Shown in pieces: positions 26,285 to 35,674 of a DNA stretch of 64,000 bases. The notes beneath the pieces are model-generated. The model was not told the DNA's origin. It made no database searches and saw only the letters and a list, made by a program, of their open reading frames with translations. Each line of letters opens with the position of its first letter. Position 1 is the stretch's first letter. A program made the position numbers and the translations under genes. The stretch is from an uncultured Candidatus Saccharibacteria bacterium (GTDB taxonomy: Bacteria; Patescibacteriota; Saccharimonadia; Saccharimonadales; Saccharimonadaceae). Location of the stretch: assembly GCA_938039975.1 (NCBI GenBank), contig CALHTM010000024.1, forward strand, positions 30,685-94,684, given 5' to 3'.

Positions 26285-28870
26285 ATGGCTTTTTACGATA
26301 AAACCATTAAAGAAACACTAGTTGAACTTGAATCAACCACCAAAGGCTTATCTGATATTGAGAGCGATGAGCGGTTGCGTCACTACGGCTTAAACACGAT
26401 CAAAGTTAAGTCTGACCCGCTTTGGCGTAAAATTGTTGAGCCGTTCAAGTCGGTTTTTATGGCAGTGCTGATAGTGGCGGCAATTGTTAGTTTGTGGCAC
26501 AAGTCGTATTTTGATGCTGGGTTGATTATTTTTATCATGGCAGTGAACGCAATTATTTATTATGTGCAACGGTTTTCGACTGAGCGGATTTTGCGATCGC
26601 TGCAAAAACAGTCTGTTGCTGAAGTCGAGGTGCTGCGAAAAGGGCGGCGCGAGATGATTGCTGCGACACTGTTAGTTCCAGGCGACGTGATAATTCTTGA
26701 TGAGGGCGATAAAATTCCTGCTGATGCCCGCATGCTAGAGGCGCGCTCTTTTCGTGTTGATGAATCGCAATTAACTGGCGAATCGCTACCAATCGAAAAA
26801 ACTTGCGCTGTCCTGCCGAGCGACCGCGAAATTTACGAACAATCCAACATGGTCTTCCAAGGCTCATTTGTCGTTGGCGGTACTGCCATGGCGATAGTAA
26901 CCGCTACTGCTAACGATACCGAGTTTGGTCGTTTGAGCGATTTATCGTCTGGTGACCATAATGTCAATCCTGTACAGCAGAAAATCGATAGGCTTATCAC
27001 GCGTATCGTTGCTGTTATTCTAGGTATTGCTTTGTTTGCTTTTTGGTTGGCGCTAGCTCGCGGCGTTGAATGGAGTGAAGCATTGCGCTTTGTGATTGCT
27101 CTCAGCGTTAGTGCAGTACCCGAGAATTTACCAATCGCCATCTCAGTTATCTTGGTATTAGCGATGCGTCGGATGGCTCGCCGCAAAGCATTGGTACGGA
27201 CTATGGGCTCAATCGAGTCAATCGGTGCTATCACGACTATCGCTACTGATAAAACCGGCACGCTAACACGCAACAAATTATCTGTTCAAGAAATTTGGCA
27301 CCCGCGCCACAACGAAAAACGTATTCTGCAGACACTCGCTGCTAGCATGCTGCTAGGCCAGAGAAAAACTGCCGATCCACTTGATAAAGCTTTTGCTTCG
27401 TTTATTAATTCGTCCGAAATGACTCCCAAACTTGGCCAGCCTTTGCGGGAATTTACATTTGAGCATTCAATGGCAATGAGTGGCAATTTGCGACATGATG
27501 GCGCTAAGTATGCTCTAGCTGTCAAAGGTGCGCCAGAGAAAATCGTTGACCATTGCGATATCACCGAAGGCGAACGCGAGAAAGCTTTAGTTGAATTGCA
27601 TCATCTGACTGGACTTGGTTTCCGGGTAATTGCGCTAGCGCATGCGTCGCTCAGTAAACCAATTGATTCGCTTGAAAACATTCCAGATAATACGCCGCTG
27701 GTTTTTGATGGTTTTGTCGGCGTGGCAGATACACTGCGACTAGAAGCCAAAGGCGCCATTGCTCGCGCGCAAGCCGCTGGTATCAGCGTACGTATGGTCA
27801 CCGGCGACCACTTCGAGACAGCTTATCATATCGGTAAGCAACTTGGCCTAGTCGAGCATCGCAACCAAGTATTCGATAGCCGGCAGATTATTACATTATC
27901 TGACGACGAACTAGCTGAGAGGTTGCGTACTATCCGTGTTTGCGCGCGCGTTTTACCCGAGCACAAGCATCGCATCCTTGAAGTACTCAAGCGCGATAAT
28001 ATCACTGCCATGACTGGCGACGGTGTCAATGACATTCCGGCACTGACCAATGCTCATGTTGGTGTCGCTATGGGGGCCGGGGCGCAAATTGCCAAGGACG
28101 CGGGTGATATCATTTTGCTTGATAATAATTTTCGCTCAATTGTTTCGGCTATTCACGAGGGTAGAACTGTTTACGCCAATATCAAGCGCATGGTAACGTA
28201 TCTGTTAGCGACTAATCTCGGCGAAGTTATCGTATCGCTGGGCGCATTGATTTCTGGTTTACCGCTACCGCTGGCGCCTGTGCAGATTTTATGGGTTAAT
28301 TTAGTCACAGATAGCGCCATGGTAATTCCGATTGGACTGGAGCCGGGCGAGCCTCGGAACATGCTAGAGAAGCCAAAACGCGCTAACGCGCCGCTACTCA
28401 GTAAATTTATGACTTCGCGAATATTGTTGATTGCCATAATTATGTCATCAATGACGCTGGGATTCTATATTTATTTCAATCAACGCTTTGGTGCTGACTA
28501 TGCTCGGACAATTGCTTTTTGCTCGCTGGTAACCGCGCAGTGGGCTAGCGCCATCGAGGCGCGCAGTGATTACGAATCATTGATCGGCCGTCTGCGCAAG
28601 CGGAACGTACCTTTCATTGTTGGACTAATCATTGCTGTCACGCTGCAGATTGCCGCCCTAGCTACACCGCTTGGACGGTTGCTGCATATTACGCTAGTAA
28701 GTAACACACATCTTCTCTTGGTGACCATCTCCGCGCTCATCATACCTATTATCTTGATTGAATTGCATAAATGGGTAGGGCGAAAGTTTTTTGGTAAGCG
28801 ACCGAATCTTCAGCGAATTACCAAGCGTCTTAAACGGCCGCTCAAGAAAAACAAAAAGTTCGCTAATTAA
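26285..28870 (+). CDS. P-type cation-transporting ATPase (Ca2+-type)
   Basis: An 861-residue P2-type ATPase. Order: N-terminal cation ATPase domain, M1-M2, actuator with DESQLTGESLPIEK, M4 with VPENLPIAI (family PEGLP), phosphorylation loop TDKTGTLTRN with Asp322, nucleotide domain with KGAPEK, hinge MTGDGVNDIPAL, and four further C-terminal helices. This pattern fits Ca2+ or related divalent pumps. The frame opens 33 bases earlier, but TATAAT (26273-26278) lies inside that part and ends 6 bases before the ATG at 26285. The stop overlaps the converging SulP gene by 4 bases. Confidence 0.93.
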   Translation: MAFYDKTIKETLVELESTTKGLSDIESDERLRHYGLNTIKVKSDPLWRKIVEPFKSVFMAVLIVAAIVSLWHKSYFDAGLIIFIMAVNAIIYYVQRFSTERILRSLQKQSVAEVEVLRKGRREMIAATLLVPGDVIILDEGDKIPADARMLEARSFRVDESQLTGESLPIEKTCAVLPSDREIYEQSNMVFQGSFVVGGTAMAIVTATANDTEFGRLSDLSSGDHNVNPVQQKIDRLITRIVAVILGIALFAFWLALARGVEWSEALRFVIALSVSAVPENLPIAISVILVLAMRRMARRKALVRTMGSIESIGAITTIATDKTGTLTRNKLSVQEIWHPRHNEKRILQTLAASMLLGQRKTADPLDKAFASFINSSEMTPKLGQPLREFTFEHSMAMSGNLRHDGAKYALAVKGAPEKIVDHCDITEGEREKALVELHHLTGLGFRVIALAHASLSKPIDSLENIPDNTPLVFDGFVGVADTLRLEAKGAIARAQAAGISVRMVTGDHFETAYHIGKQLGLVEHRNQVFDSRQIITLSDDELAERLRTIRVCARVLPEHKHRILEVLKRDNITAMTGDGVNDIPALTNAHVGVAMGAGAQIAKDAGDIILLDNNFRSIVSAIHEGRTVYANIKRMVTYLLATNLGEVIVSLGALISGLPLPLAPVQILWVNLVTDSAMVIPIGLEPGEPRNMLEKPKRANAPLLSKFMTSRILLIAIIMSSMTLGFYIYFNQRFGADYARTIAFCSLVTAQWASAIEARSDYESLIGRLRKRNVPFIVGLIIAVTLQIAALATPLGRLLHITLVSNTHLLLVTISALIIPIILIELHKWVGRKFFGKRPNLQRITKRLKRPLKKNKKFAN

Positions 28871-30906
28871 TTCCGGCGCTTGATGTGTCCACGCAATAGT
28901 TCTAAATCAGCTAAATCTTTACGACGAGCCATCTTTCGTTTGGCAGCAATCAGACGGTCGGTCGAGACCACGGGTATTCCATCGATGGTTTGCATATCTC
29001 GCTGTAATGCTGTCAAGGAATTACCCATCCAACTTTTTAGCAGATTGTATTGTTCATGTACCAAAATTCGCTTGCCGCTAGTTAGTGTCACCTCGCGCCA
29101 ATGTTTCTTGCGTGCAAAACGGTCATAAACTTCGCGCGATACTACTAAATCAACATTAGGTGTATCGCGCAAATGCATCATATCAAGCACGGCGCCGCCG
29201 ACCACGATATACGAATCGCTAGCGATTTTAAGGTCTCTGATCATTTCAATTGCCGAAGCCTGTTTCTGATGCGCCAATGCCAGAGACAATGTTGTGTAAA
29301 TGTTGCGGCTGCCAATTATATCGGTAATGCCATAGATATCAAACTGGCTGTGCAATCCCGGTGATACGTGCGCAAAAGCAATCGCGATACCATCTTCGCC
29401 AAGCTCGCGGTACAAACGTTTGAGCGCTTCAACCGCTGTATAGTCGATATCATCAATCGCTCCGGCATCAATCACCACGTATGTTACTGGATGTTTAGCG
29501 CGATGAATAGCTCGCCGTAACCGTTCAGCGAAATAATTAATATTCTCGAAAAAAAGCGATTCGCCGAAAGCATAAACTAATGTATCTTTTGGCAAAGAGT
29601 CTATCTTATCTTTTACGCGATCAGCCGCCCATGACGACAACTCGCCATCGCGTAGCAGCACAGCGTCATCGGGGTGGTACTGCCGGCGCAATCGCTCCAT
29701 CAGCGAGGCTGCTACCGCTACCAAAATACCTAATTGTACGCCGAATAGTACCGTACAAGCTAGAGCAACTAGCGCGATCATAAACTCCTCATGATGGACA
29801 GTCCACAAATAGTGCAATTCACGAAAACGAATCAAGCGTAAACCTGCCGTACAAACTATCGCTGCTAGTGCTGCTAGCGGCACGTAGTGTAACAAAGTAC
29901 CTCCAAAAATGATCAACACCATCATTGCTAAGCTGGCAACAATACCGCTCAATTGCGAACGCATACCCAGCGAGTCGGCTAATTGGCTGCGTGGCGGCGA
30001 GGCGCTAACGGTATAGCCGTGGAATAGAGCTGAAGCAATATTAGCTATTCCAAGGGCTGCCGTATCTTGGTTAGTCTGAATCTTATCGTCGTGCTCGCTA
30101 CCAATGGAACGCGCTGTCATGGAACTCTGGACTAGCACTACGAGCACGATTGACAGCACGGTCGGCATAATTGTATTTAGCATCTCGAGTGACACCGTGG
30201 GCACTATTAAGTTTGGCATATTGCTTGGTAGCGAACCTAAAAACTCTACGCCGTATGTATCGACGTGAAATACTATTGCAAATACTACAGCCATAGCGAT
30301 ACCGATTAGTTCGCTCGGTATTCGCGATGATCGCCAAAACAAAACTACTCCTAGTACTAAAAGTGCTAGCGTAGCGGTCATCCAGTTGATTGAACCAGCT
30401 TGCGCGGTAATTGACGCTAAATGACTCCAGAAACCGCCTGATGCTTTTAATCCTAATAAAGCTGGTAATTGTGTAACAATTAGCTGCACTCCCACGCCTG
30501 CCATGAAACCAATCATCACTGGCCGTGATACCAGATCTGCCAAAAAGCCAAATTTGAATAGCCCCAGCAATAGTAGTAGAACGCCTGATAGTAACGTCAT
30601 CGCTGCTATTGCATTAACATATTCTGGCGTACCTGTTTGCGCCACTAGCGCTGCACCTGATGCCAGCAGAATGGCCGTCGCTGAATCTGCGCCAACCACT
30701 AATCGATGTGAATACCCCAACAACCCAAATACTAGCGCACCAATAATTGTCGTATATAAGCCAGTCTCGGGCGGCAGTCCGACGATTACCGAAAAAGCCA
30801 ACGCATTGGGAACATTCACGACGGCTATCAACAACGCCGTTATGATATCATGCCGCAAGTAAGATTTTTTATACCGCAATATGCTCGGCAGAGACACTTT
30901 TCGCAT
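28867..30906 (-). CDS. SulP anion transporter with STAS and extra nucleotidyltransferase-like tail
   Basis: A 679-residue SulP/SLC26-family transporter. About residues 15-405 hold the membrane core (NVPNALAFSVIVGLPPETGLY near the start; TVSASPPRSQLADSLG in the middle), about 440-550 a STAS domain (VVIDAGAIDDIDYTAVEAL). The last 115 or so residues (28870-29225) form a separate domain: DSYIVVGGAVLDMM, NVDLVVS, and a late segment ending in KDLADLELL. This order resembles minimal nucleotidyltransferases, though the first catalytic Asp of the DxD pair reads Asn. The ATG at 30906 is used because an earlier TTG (30942) overlaps the likely -35 TTGACG; TATAAT is at 30911-30916. Confidence 0.88.
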   Translation of the reverse strand: MRKVSLPSILRYKKSYLRHDIITALLIAVVNVPNALAFSVIVGLPPETGLYTTIIGALVFGLLGYSHRLVVGADSATAILLASGAALVAQTGTPEYVNAIAAMTLLSGVLLLLLGLFKFGFLADLVSRPVMIGFMAGVGVQLIVTQLPALLGLKASGGFWSHLASITAQAGSINWMTATLALLVLGVVLFWRSSRIPSELIGIAMAVVFAIVFHVDTYGVEFLGSLPSNMPNLIVPTVSLEMLNTIMPTVLSIVLVVLVQSSMTARSIGSEHDDKIQTNQDTAALGIANIASALFHGYTVSASPPRSQLADSLGMRSQLSGIVASLAMMVLIIFGGTLLHYVPLAALAAIVCTAGLRLIRFRELHYLWTVHHEEFMIALVALACTVLFGVQLGILVAVAASLMERLRRQYHPDDAVLLRDGELSSWAADRVKDKIDSLPKDTLVYAFGESLFFENINYFAERLRRAIHRAKHPVTYVVIDAGAIDDIDYTAVEALKRLYRELGEDGIAIAFAHVSPGLHSQFDIYGITDIIGSRNIYTTLSLALAHQKQASAIEMIRDLKIASDSYIVVGGAVLDMMHLRDTPNVDLVVSREVYDRFARKKHWREVTLTSGKRILVHEQYNLLKSWMGNSLTALQRDMQTIDGIPVVSTDRLIAAKRKMARRKDLADLELLRGHIKRRN

Positions 30907-30992
30907 ACTTATTATACTAATGGTATTTAGGGGTGGCGTCAATAAAACAAAGCAAACTATGAATTTGCTAAATGTCGATACGATTCATAAAA

Positions 30993-31029
30993 ATAAACCG
31001 CTTAGGTTATCCAGATCTGAGCGGTTTAT
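30993..31029 (-). terminator. Terminator of tRNA-Gln
   Basis: ATAAACCGCT (30993-31002) and AGCGGTTTAT (31020-31029) are a 10-base perfect inverted repeat. Read on the minus strand it lies about 20 bases after the tRNA and is followed by TTTTTAT. Confidence 0.82.
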
Positions 31030-31050
31030 GATATTTTCGTTTGCATAATT

Positions 31051-31125
31051 TGGCTGGGTCGGCAGGACTCGAACCTGCGAATGCTGGGACCAAAACCCAG
31101 TGCCTTACCACTTGGCGACGACCCA
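31051..31125 (-). tRNA. tRNA-Gln(UUG)
   Basis: Cloverleaf read on the minus strand: acceptor TGGGTCG/CGACCCA, discriminator G and encoded CCA (31051-31053), anticodon stem CTGGG/CCCAG with loop TTTTGGT giving anticodon UUG, T-arm GCAGG/CCTGC around TTCGAGT. It reads CAA and, by wobble, CAG. Confidence 0.97.
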
Positions 31126-31179
31126 CTAATAAACGAGCGTGCAACAAGTATTATACCACGCTCATCAACGATATGGAAA

Positions 31180-31911
31180 TTACGACATAGAATACAGCCG
31201 CACCCATTCCTCGGGGGTCAACTCTGACGGTTTGCGTTCAGGGTTGATGCTGGCTTTGGCGCGCGGTACGGCAGCAAAGACTTTTTGCGAGGCGTAGCAT
31301 TTTGCGACGAAACTTTGGTACTCGTCGCGTTCTAATGTAGATAGGAGCGGCTCGGGTCGCGGTTTCAACTCTAGCAGCACGGTATCGACTGCTGGCGGCG
31401 GTGTGAAATCTGTGCGGCGTAGCGGTCGGCGGATTCGTGTCTGCCACCACGGAGCTAATTGCGCGCCTAATTGAGAAGTAAAGTGCCGGTCGCTCGGTAC
31501 TATTTTTTGCGCGAATTGTTTTTGGACGATCAGGTAAATTGATCGCGGTGCGTGCATTTCGTTGTTGCTAGTCAATTTGCGTACTATGTTGGCGCTCAAG
31601 CGAAAAGGGATGTTAGCAAAAACTTTGTATGGTTCATCTGGTAATTTCGCTTGCAGAAAATCTTGTGCTATGACTTTGACGTTTTTATATCGGTGCATAT
31701 TTTGCTGTAATTTGTTGAGAGCGCCTAGTTCGTTTTCGTATGCTAAAACTTGCCGGCATCGGCGTGCTAACACTGCCGTAATGGCGCCGCTGCCAGCGCC
31801 GATATCTATTACCAAATCGCCGCGGCGTATATTGCTGTGGCCTATCAGCTCGGCAATCAAGCGTGGATTACGCAAAAAATGCTGCGAATGGGTGGCGACT
31901 TGGCGTTTCAT
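31180..31911 (-). CDS. Erm-like 23S rRNA adenine N6-methyltransferase
   Basis: A 243-residue SAM-dependent rRNA adenine methylase of the KsgA/Erm superfamily. HSQHFLRNPRLIAELI opens the protein, VIDIGAGSGAIT (about 34-45) is motif I, and NIPFRLSANIVRKL (about 99-112) is motif IV. NIPF with a following Ser and the HSQHFL opening match Erm (A2058 of 23S rRNA) more than KsgA/RsmA, which usually has NLPYN and GQNFL. Erm modification confers macrolide-type resistance in other bacteria. A role in 16S dimethylation cannot be ruled out. TAAAAT (31918-31923) ends 6 bases before the ATG. Confidence 0.75.
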   Translation of the reverse strand: MKRQVATHSQHFLRNPRLIAELIGHSNIRRGDLVIDIGAGSGAITAVLARRCRQVLAYENELGALNKLQQNMHRYKNVKVIAQDFLQAKLPDEPYKVFANIPFRLSANIVRKLTSNNEMHAPRSIYLIVQKQFAQKIVPSDRHFTSQLGAQLAPWWQTRIRRPLRRTDFTPPPAVDTVLLELKPRPEPLLSTLERDEYQSFVAKCYASQKVFAAVPRAKASINPERKPSELTPEEWVRLYSMS

Positions 31912-31981
31912 AATGCGATTTTACCACGAAAAGCGGCTAATCAGTTGGCAATATTTACCATAACCTTTATAATATATAGTT

Positions 31982-34381
31982 ATGAATGCACACGAAAAAC
32001 ACTCGATAAAGCAATATTTGCGTGCGGCAGACTATCTGACGGTGGGGCAAATATTTTTGGCAGAAAATCATCTGCTGAAAAAGGAACTAACTTTTGACGA
32101 TATCAAATCGCGGATTCTCGGACACTGGGGAAGCGGGCCAGGTATTAACTTTGCTTACGCGCATCTCAGCTACTCGGCCAAGAAGCATAATAAGGACATG
32201 ATGTTTGTACTGGGGCCGGGGCATGGCTTCCCAGCACTGCAAGCTAATCTGTTTTTGGAAGGTACGCTTGCTAATTTTGATCCGTCGATGGAGACTAACC
32301 TGGATGGTATTCGCAAACTATGCCGCGAATTTAGCTGGCCGTACGGTTTTCCGAGCCATTCTAATCCCGAGACGCCGGGCGTGATTCTCGAGGGCGGTGA
32401 ACTTGGTTACGCACTCAGCACTAGCTACGGTGCGGCGATGGATAATCCTGATTTGACGGTAGCTTGTTTGGTTGGTGACGGCGAAGCCGAGACCGGGCCG
32501 ACAGCTGGCGCTTGGCATCTCAATAAGTTGCTTAACCCGCGCAAAGATGGTGTAGTATTGCCAATTCTTCACCTCAACGGTTATAAGATTTCGGCACCGA
32601 CTGTTTTTGGCCGAATGAGTAATTACGAACTGATGACGCTCTTTAGCGGCTACGGTTATGAGCCGCGCATTGTTGACGCTACAAAAGACGGCGTCGATCC
32701 GCACGACGAAATGGCAAACGCGCTTGAGTGGGCGCACAATTTGGTTGCCGAGATTCGTGCTAGTACGAACACAGAAGCGCCGCGCATGCCGATGATTATC
32801 ATGCGCACACTAAAGGGCTGGACTGGGCCGAAATTTGTCGAAGGCAACAAAATTGAAGGTAATTGCCTGGCGCACCAGACAGTGCTTAGCGAAGCAAAAT
32901 CTGATCCCGAGCAGCTCAAAATCTTGAACCAGTGGCTCAAGAGTTATAAGTTTGACGAGCTATTCAACGAAACGACAGGTTTTGGTGATTTTGTCAAGGA
33001 TATCTTGCCTGAACAACTAGAGAAGCGCTTGGGTATGTCGCCGCATGCTCGTGGCGGCGCAACTGTTTATCAGCCACTGGTACTGCCAGACGTCGAGCAG
33101 TTCGCTGAAGACGCCGAAATCCCTGGCACTATTGGCTCTAGCAGTATGCGCCGGGCTGGCGCTTACTTGACCGAGATCTTTCGTCTCAACGCCGAGAGTA
33201 AGAACTTCCGTTTCATGAGCCCAGACGAAACTTACTCCAACAAGCTTGACGAGATATTCCAGGCTACTAGCCGCAGTTGGCAATGGCCAATCATGGAGTG
33301 GGATAAGGATCTGTCGCGTGATGGCCGAGTCATGGAAATGTTGTCCGAACACAACATGCAGGGCTTGATGCAAGGCTACGTACTAACGGGTCGCCACGCT
33401 ATGTTTGCTAGCTACGAGGCTTTTTTGCAGGTTGTTGGCAGCATGGTTGACCAGTATGCTAAGTTTCTCACCCAAAGCCGTAACGTCGAATGGCGCGGTA
33501 CTATACCTAGTATCAACTATATACTGACCTCGAGCGGTTGGCGCCAAGATCATAATGGTTTCAGTCACCAGAATCCCGGCTTTATCGACGATATTCTACG
33601 CCGCCAGAGTAATTTCAGTGATGTTTACTTCCCATCGGACGGTAATGTCACGCTAGTTTGCTTAGAGCATATGCTGTCAAGTGTTCGCCAGATTAACGCG
33701 CTGGTGGCCGGCAAAACTCTCGAGCCGCGCTGGCTGTCGCCAGAACTGGCTCGCCAACAGGTCGATGCTGGTCTGATGGTTTGGGATTTTGCTAGCGATG
33801 AGCACCCTGATCTAGTTATGGCGGCTTGCGGTGATTATCCGACCAAAGAAACTATGGCAGCTATTGATATTGTCAAAACGCATTGCCCGAACGCTAAAAT
33901 TCGCTGCGTTAACGTTTCGAGTCTGACTACTGTTGGCTTTGGTACGTTGCGCCGCGTTGCCGACCAAAAGTTCTTTGACAAGGTGTTTACTGACGACAAG
34001 CCAGTTATCTTCAATTTCCATGGCTATCCGCAGACAGTCAAATCGATTCTCTTTAACTATGCTGTCGATTCGACACGCTTCGATATTCGCGGTTACAAAG
34101 AGATCGGGTCGACGACCACGCCGTTTGATATGCATGTTCGCAATGAAACCAGCCGCTATGATTTGGCAATTGCTGCATTCCGCCAGCTGGGCCGCAATGG
34201 CGTCGTTCCGTTTGAGGAGGCCGAGCACTTAGCTTCGATTTACCAAGGTAAGATTGATGAGAACACTGCTTATATCAAGGCTAACGGCGTTGACTTGCCA
34301 GAAATTGACGCCTGGGTGTGGCCAGCAGCGCGTGGATTAGACGAGGTAAAAGAGGAAGCCTGGCACGGGCAAACAAATTAA
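31982..34381 (+). CDS. xfp: Xylulose-5-P/fructose-6-P phosphoketolase
   Basis: A 799-residue phosphoketolase that splits xylulose-5-P (or fructose-6-P) with phosphate to acetyl-phosphate plus glyceraldehyde-3-P (or erythrose-4-P). N-terminal TPP domain: HWGSGPGINFAYAHL, GPGHGFPALQANL, VGDGEAETGPTAGAWHLNKL (TPP-binding GDGE). The central domain has SPDETYSNKL and SSGWRQDHNGFSHQNPGF, the C-terminal domain VNVSSLTTVGFG. Full family length. TATAAT (31968-31973) ends 8 bases before the ATG. ackA follows by 21 bases and consumes its product. Confidence 0.97.
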   Translation: MNAHEKHSIKQYLRAADYLTVGQIFLAENHLLKKELTFDDIKSRILGHWGSGPGINFAYAHLSYSAKKHNKDMMFVLGPGHGFPALQANLFLEGTLANFDPSMETNLDGIRKLCREFSWPYGFPSHSNPETPGVILEGGELGYALSTSYGAAMDNPDLTVACLVGDGEAETGPTAGAWHLNKLLNPRKDGVVLPILHLNGYKISAPTVFGRMSNYELMTLFSGYGYEPRIVDATKDGVDPHDEMANALEWAHNLVAEIRASTNTEAPRMPMIIMRTLKGWTGPKFVEGNKIEGNCLAHQTVLSEAKSDPEQLKILNQWLKSYKFDELFNETTGFGDFVKDILPEQLEKRLGMSPHARGGATVYQPLVLPDVEQFAEDAEIPGTIGSSSMRRAGAYLTEIFRLNAESKNFRFMSPDETYSNKLDEIFQATSRSWQWPIMEWDKDLSRDGRVMEMLSEHNMQGLMQGYVLTGRHAMFASYEAFLQVVGSMVDQYAKFLTQSRNVEWRGTIPSINYILTSSGWRQDHNGFSHQNPGFIDDILRRQSNFSDVYFPSDGNVTLVCLEHMLSSVRQINALVAGKTLEPRWLSPELARQQVDAGLMVWDFASDEHPDLVMAACGDYPTKETMAAIDIVKTHCPNAKIRCVNVSSLTTVGFGTLRRVADQKFFDKVFTDDKPVIFNFHGYPQTVKSILFNYAVDSTRFDIRGYKEIGSTTTPFDMHVRNETSRYDLAIAAFRQLGRNGVVPFEEAEHLASIYQGKIDENTAYIKANGVDLPEIDAWVWPAARGLDEVKEEAWHGQTN

Positions 34382-34402
34382 CGTAAAGAAAAGGGTGGGG
34401 GA

Positions 34403-35584
34403 ATGTCATTACTACTAATCGCAAATCCAGGCAGCGCTAGCCGCAAATACGCGCTGGTCGACGACAAGCTCAAAGAAGTTGCCGCGTTACATATCGAGCA
34501 GAGCGGCAGCGAATTAATCGCGACGCTGCGTACTGGCGGCGATACGCGGCAAGTACCGCTTGGTTTTGCTGACATTTCCCAGTCGGCCGCACATCTGTAT
34601 GGCATTTTTAACCGCGAACATTTACTAGAAAGCCCTAGCGACGTTCGCGCGATCGGCCTGCGGATTGTTGCACCGAGCAACTATTTTCTCAAAGACAGGC
34701 TTGTTGACGATGACGTTGTCCAGCATATACGCGATATTTTGCCGCTTGACCCGATTCACGTCTCCGGTACGCTGCAAGAGCTAGAGGCTCTGCGCTCGTC
34801 GCTGCCGACTGTACCAGTGGCGCTAATTTCGGATAGTGCTTTTCACGCTCGCAAGCCGAGCTACGCCTGGAACTATGGTATCAATCTGCAGGACGCTGAT
34901 CGCTTCGAGATTAAGCGTTTTGGTTATCATGGTTTATCAGTTTCGTCCGCCGTCAATGAACTATGGAACCGCGGCAAATTACCACCAAAGGTTGTCGTTT
35001 GCCATTTAGGTAGCGGCTCGTCGGTGAGTGCAGTTTTTCACGGGCGCAGCATCGACAATACGATGGGTTACTCGGCGCTAGAGGGGGTGATTATGGCGAC
35101 GCGTACTGGCTCGATTGATTACACTGCTGCTATGGCGCTCAAAACTAAACTTGGTCTCGATGATGATCAGTTTGAGCATTATCTTGATGAGAAGGGCGGA
35201 CTACTCGGTCTCAGTGGCGCTAGCGATATTCGTGAAATACTTGATCGCGAAGCTAATGGCGACCATATTGCTCATCTAGCGCTGATGACTTTGATTCACA
35301 GTATCCATAAGGCTATCGGCGCCATGGTGGTCGCCATGAACGGTGCCGACCTGCTGGTATTTACTGGCACGGTAGGGGAACGTTCGGCGAATTTGCGCCG
35401 GCGCATCGTTGCTCACTTGGAATGCCTCGACTTCATACTTGACGGCAATCGTAACAAATCTTGTCTTAACCCGGCCGAGTTCACTAGCATCTCGCAAGCG
35501 GCAGTCAGTAAGCCGATAATTGTCATACCGACAGATGAAGGCGTCGAAATCGCTCGCCACACTGTTAAGTTGCTAGCGTCATAA
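34403..35584 (+). CDS. ackA: Acetate kinase
   Basis: A 393-residue acetate kinase that makes ATP from acetyl-phosphate and ADP. LLIANPGSASRKYALVDD (N-terminal phosphate site; usually NxGSSS), RFGYHGLSVSSAVNEL near 173 (usually GTSH), VVCHLGSGSSVSAV near 198 and MGYSALEGVIMATRTGSID near 222 are all visible. The GTSH-to-GLSV change is unusual for the family, but the other ATP and acetate motifs remain. GGGTGGGGGA lies before the ATG. Paired with xfp it forms a phosphoketolase route to ATP and acetate. Confidence 0.93.
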   Translation: MSLLLIANPGSASRKYALVDDKLKEVAALHIEQSGSELIATLRTGGDTRQVPLGFADISQSAAHLYGIFNREHLLESPSDVRAIGLRIVAPSNYFLKDRLVDDDVVQHIRDILPLDPIHVSGTLQELEALRSSLPTVPVALISDSAFHARKPSYAWNYGINLQDADRFEIKRFGYHGLSVSSAVNELWNRGKLPPKVVVCHLGSGSSVSAVFHGRSIDNTMGYSALEGVIMATRTGSIDYTAAMALKTKLGLDDDQFEHYLDEKGGLLGLSGASDIREILDREANGDHIAHLALMTLIHSIHKAIGAMVVAMNGADLLVFTGTVGERSANLRRRIVAHLECLDFILDGNRNKSCLNPAEFTSISQAAVSKPIIVIPTDEGVEIARHTVKLLAS

Positions 35585-35596
35585 TTTTGGTCGTTG

Positions 35597-35657
35597 GAAA
35601 GATGAGTGTCATTACTGTGGAGACAGTCTTCGTGATCTCTACCAAACGGCATCTTTC
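35597..35657 (+). other. Folded element between ackA and the RNA methyltransferase gene
   Basis: GAAAGATG (35597-35604) pairs with CATCTTTC (35650-35657), enclosing a hairpin ACTGT-GGAG-ACAGT (35614-35627). A loose T-rich stretch (ATTTTGTT) follows. It may be the ackA terminator or a small structured element; the TATAAT of the next gene begins at 35665. Confidence 0.45.
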
Positions 35658-35674
35658 ATTTTGTTATAATAAGT

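Noticed and set aside
30907..30942. Longer SulP N-terminus starting at TTG 30942
   Set aside because: The TTG is part of TTGACG, the likely -35, and TATAAT lies between it and the ATG at 30906.
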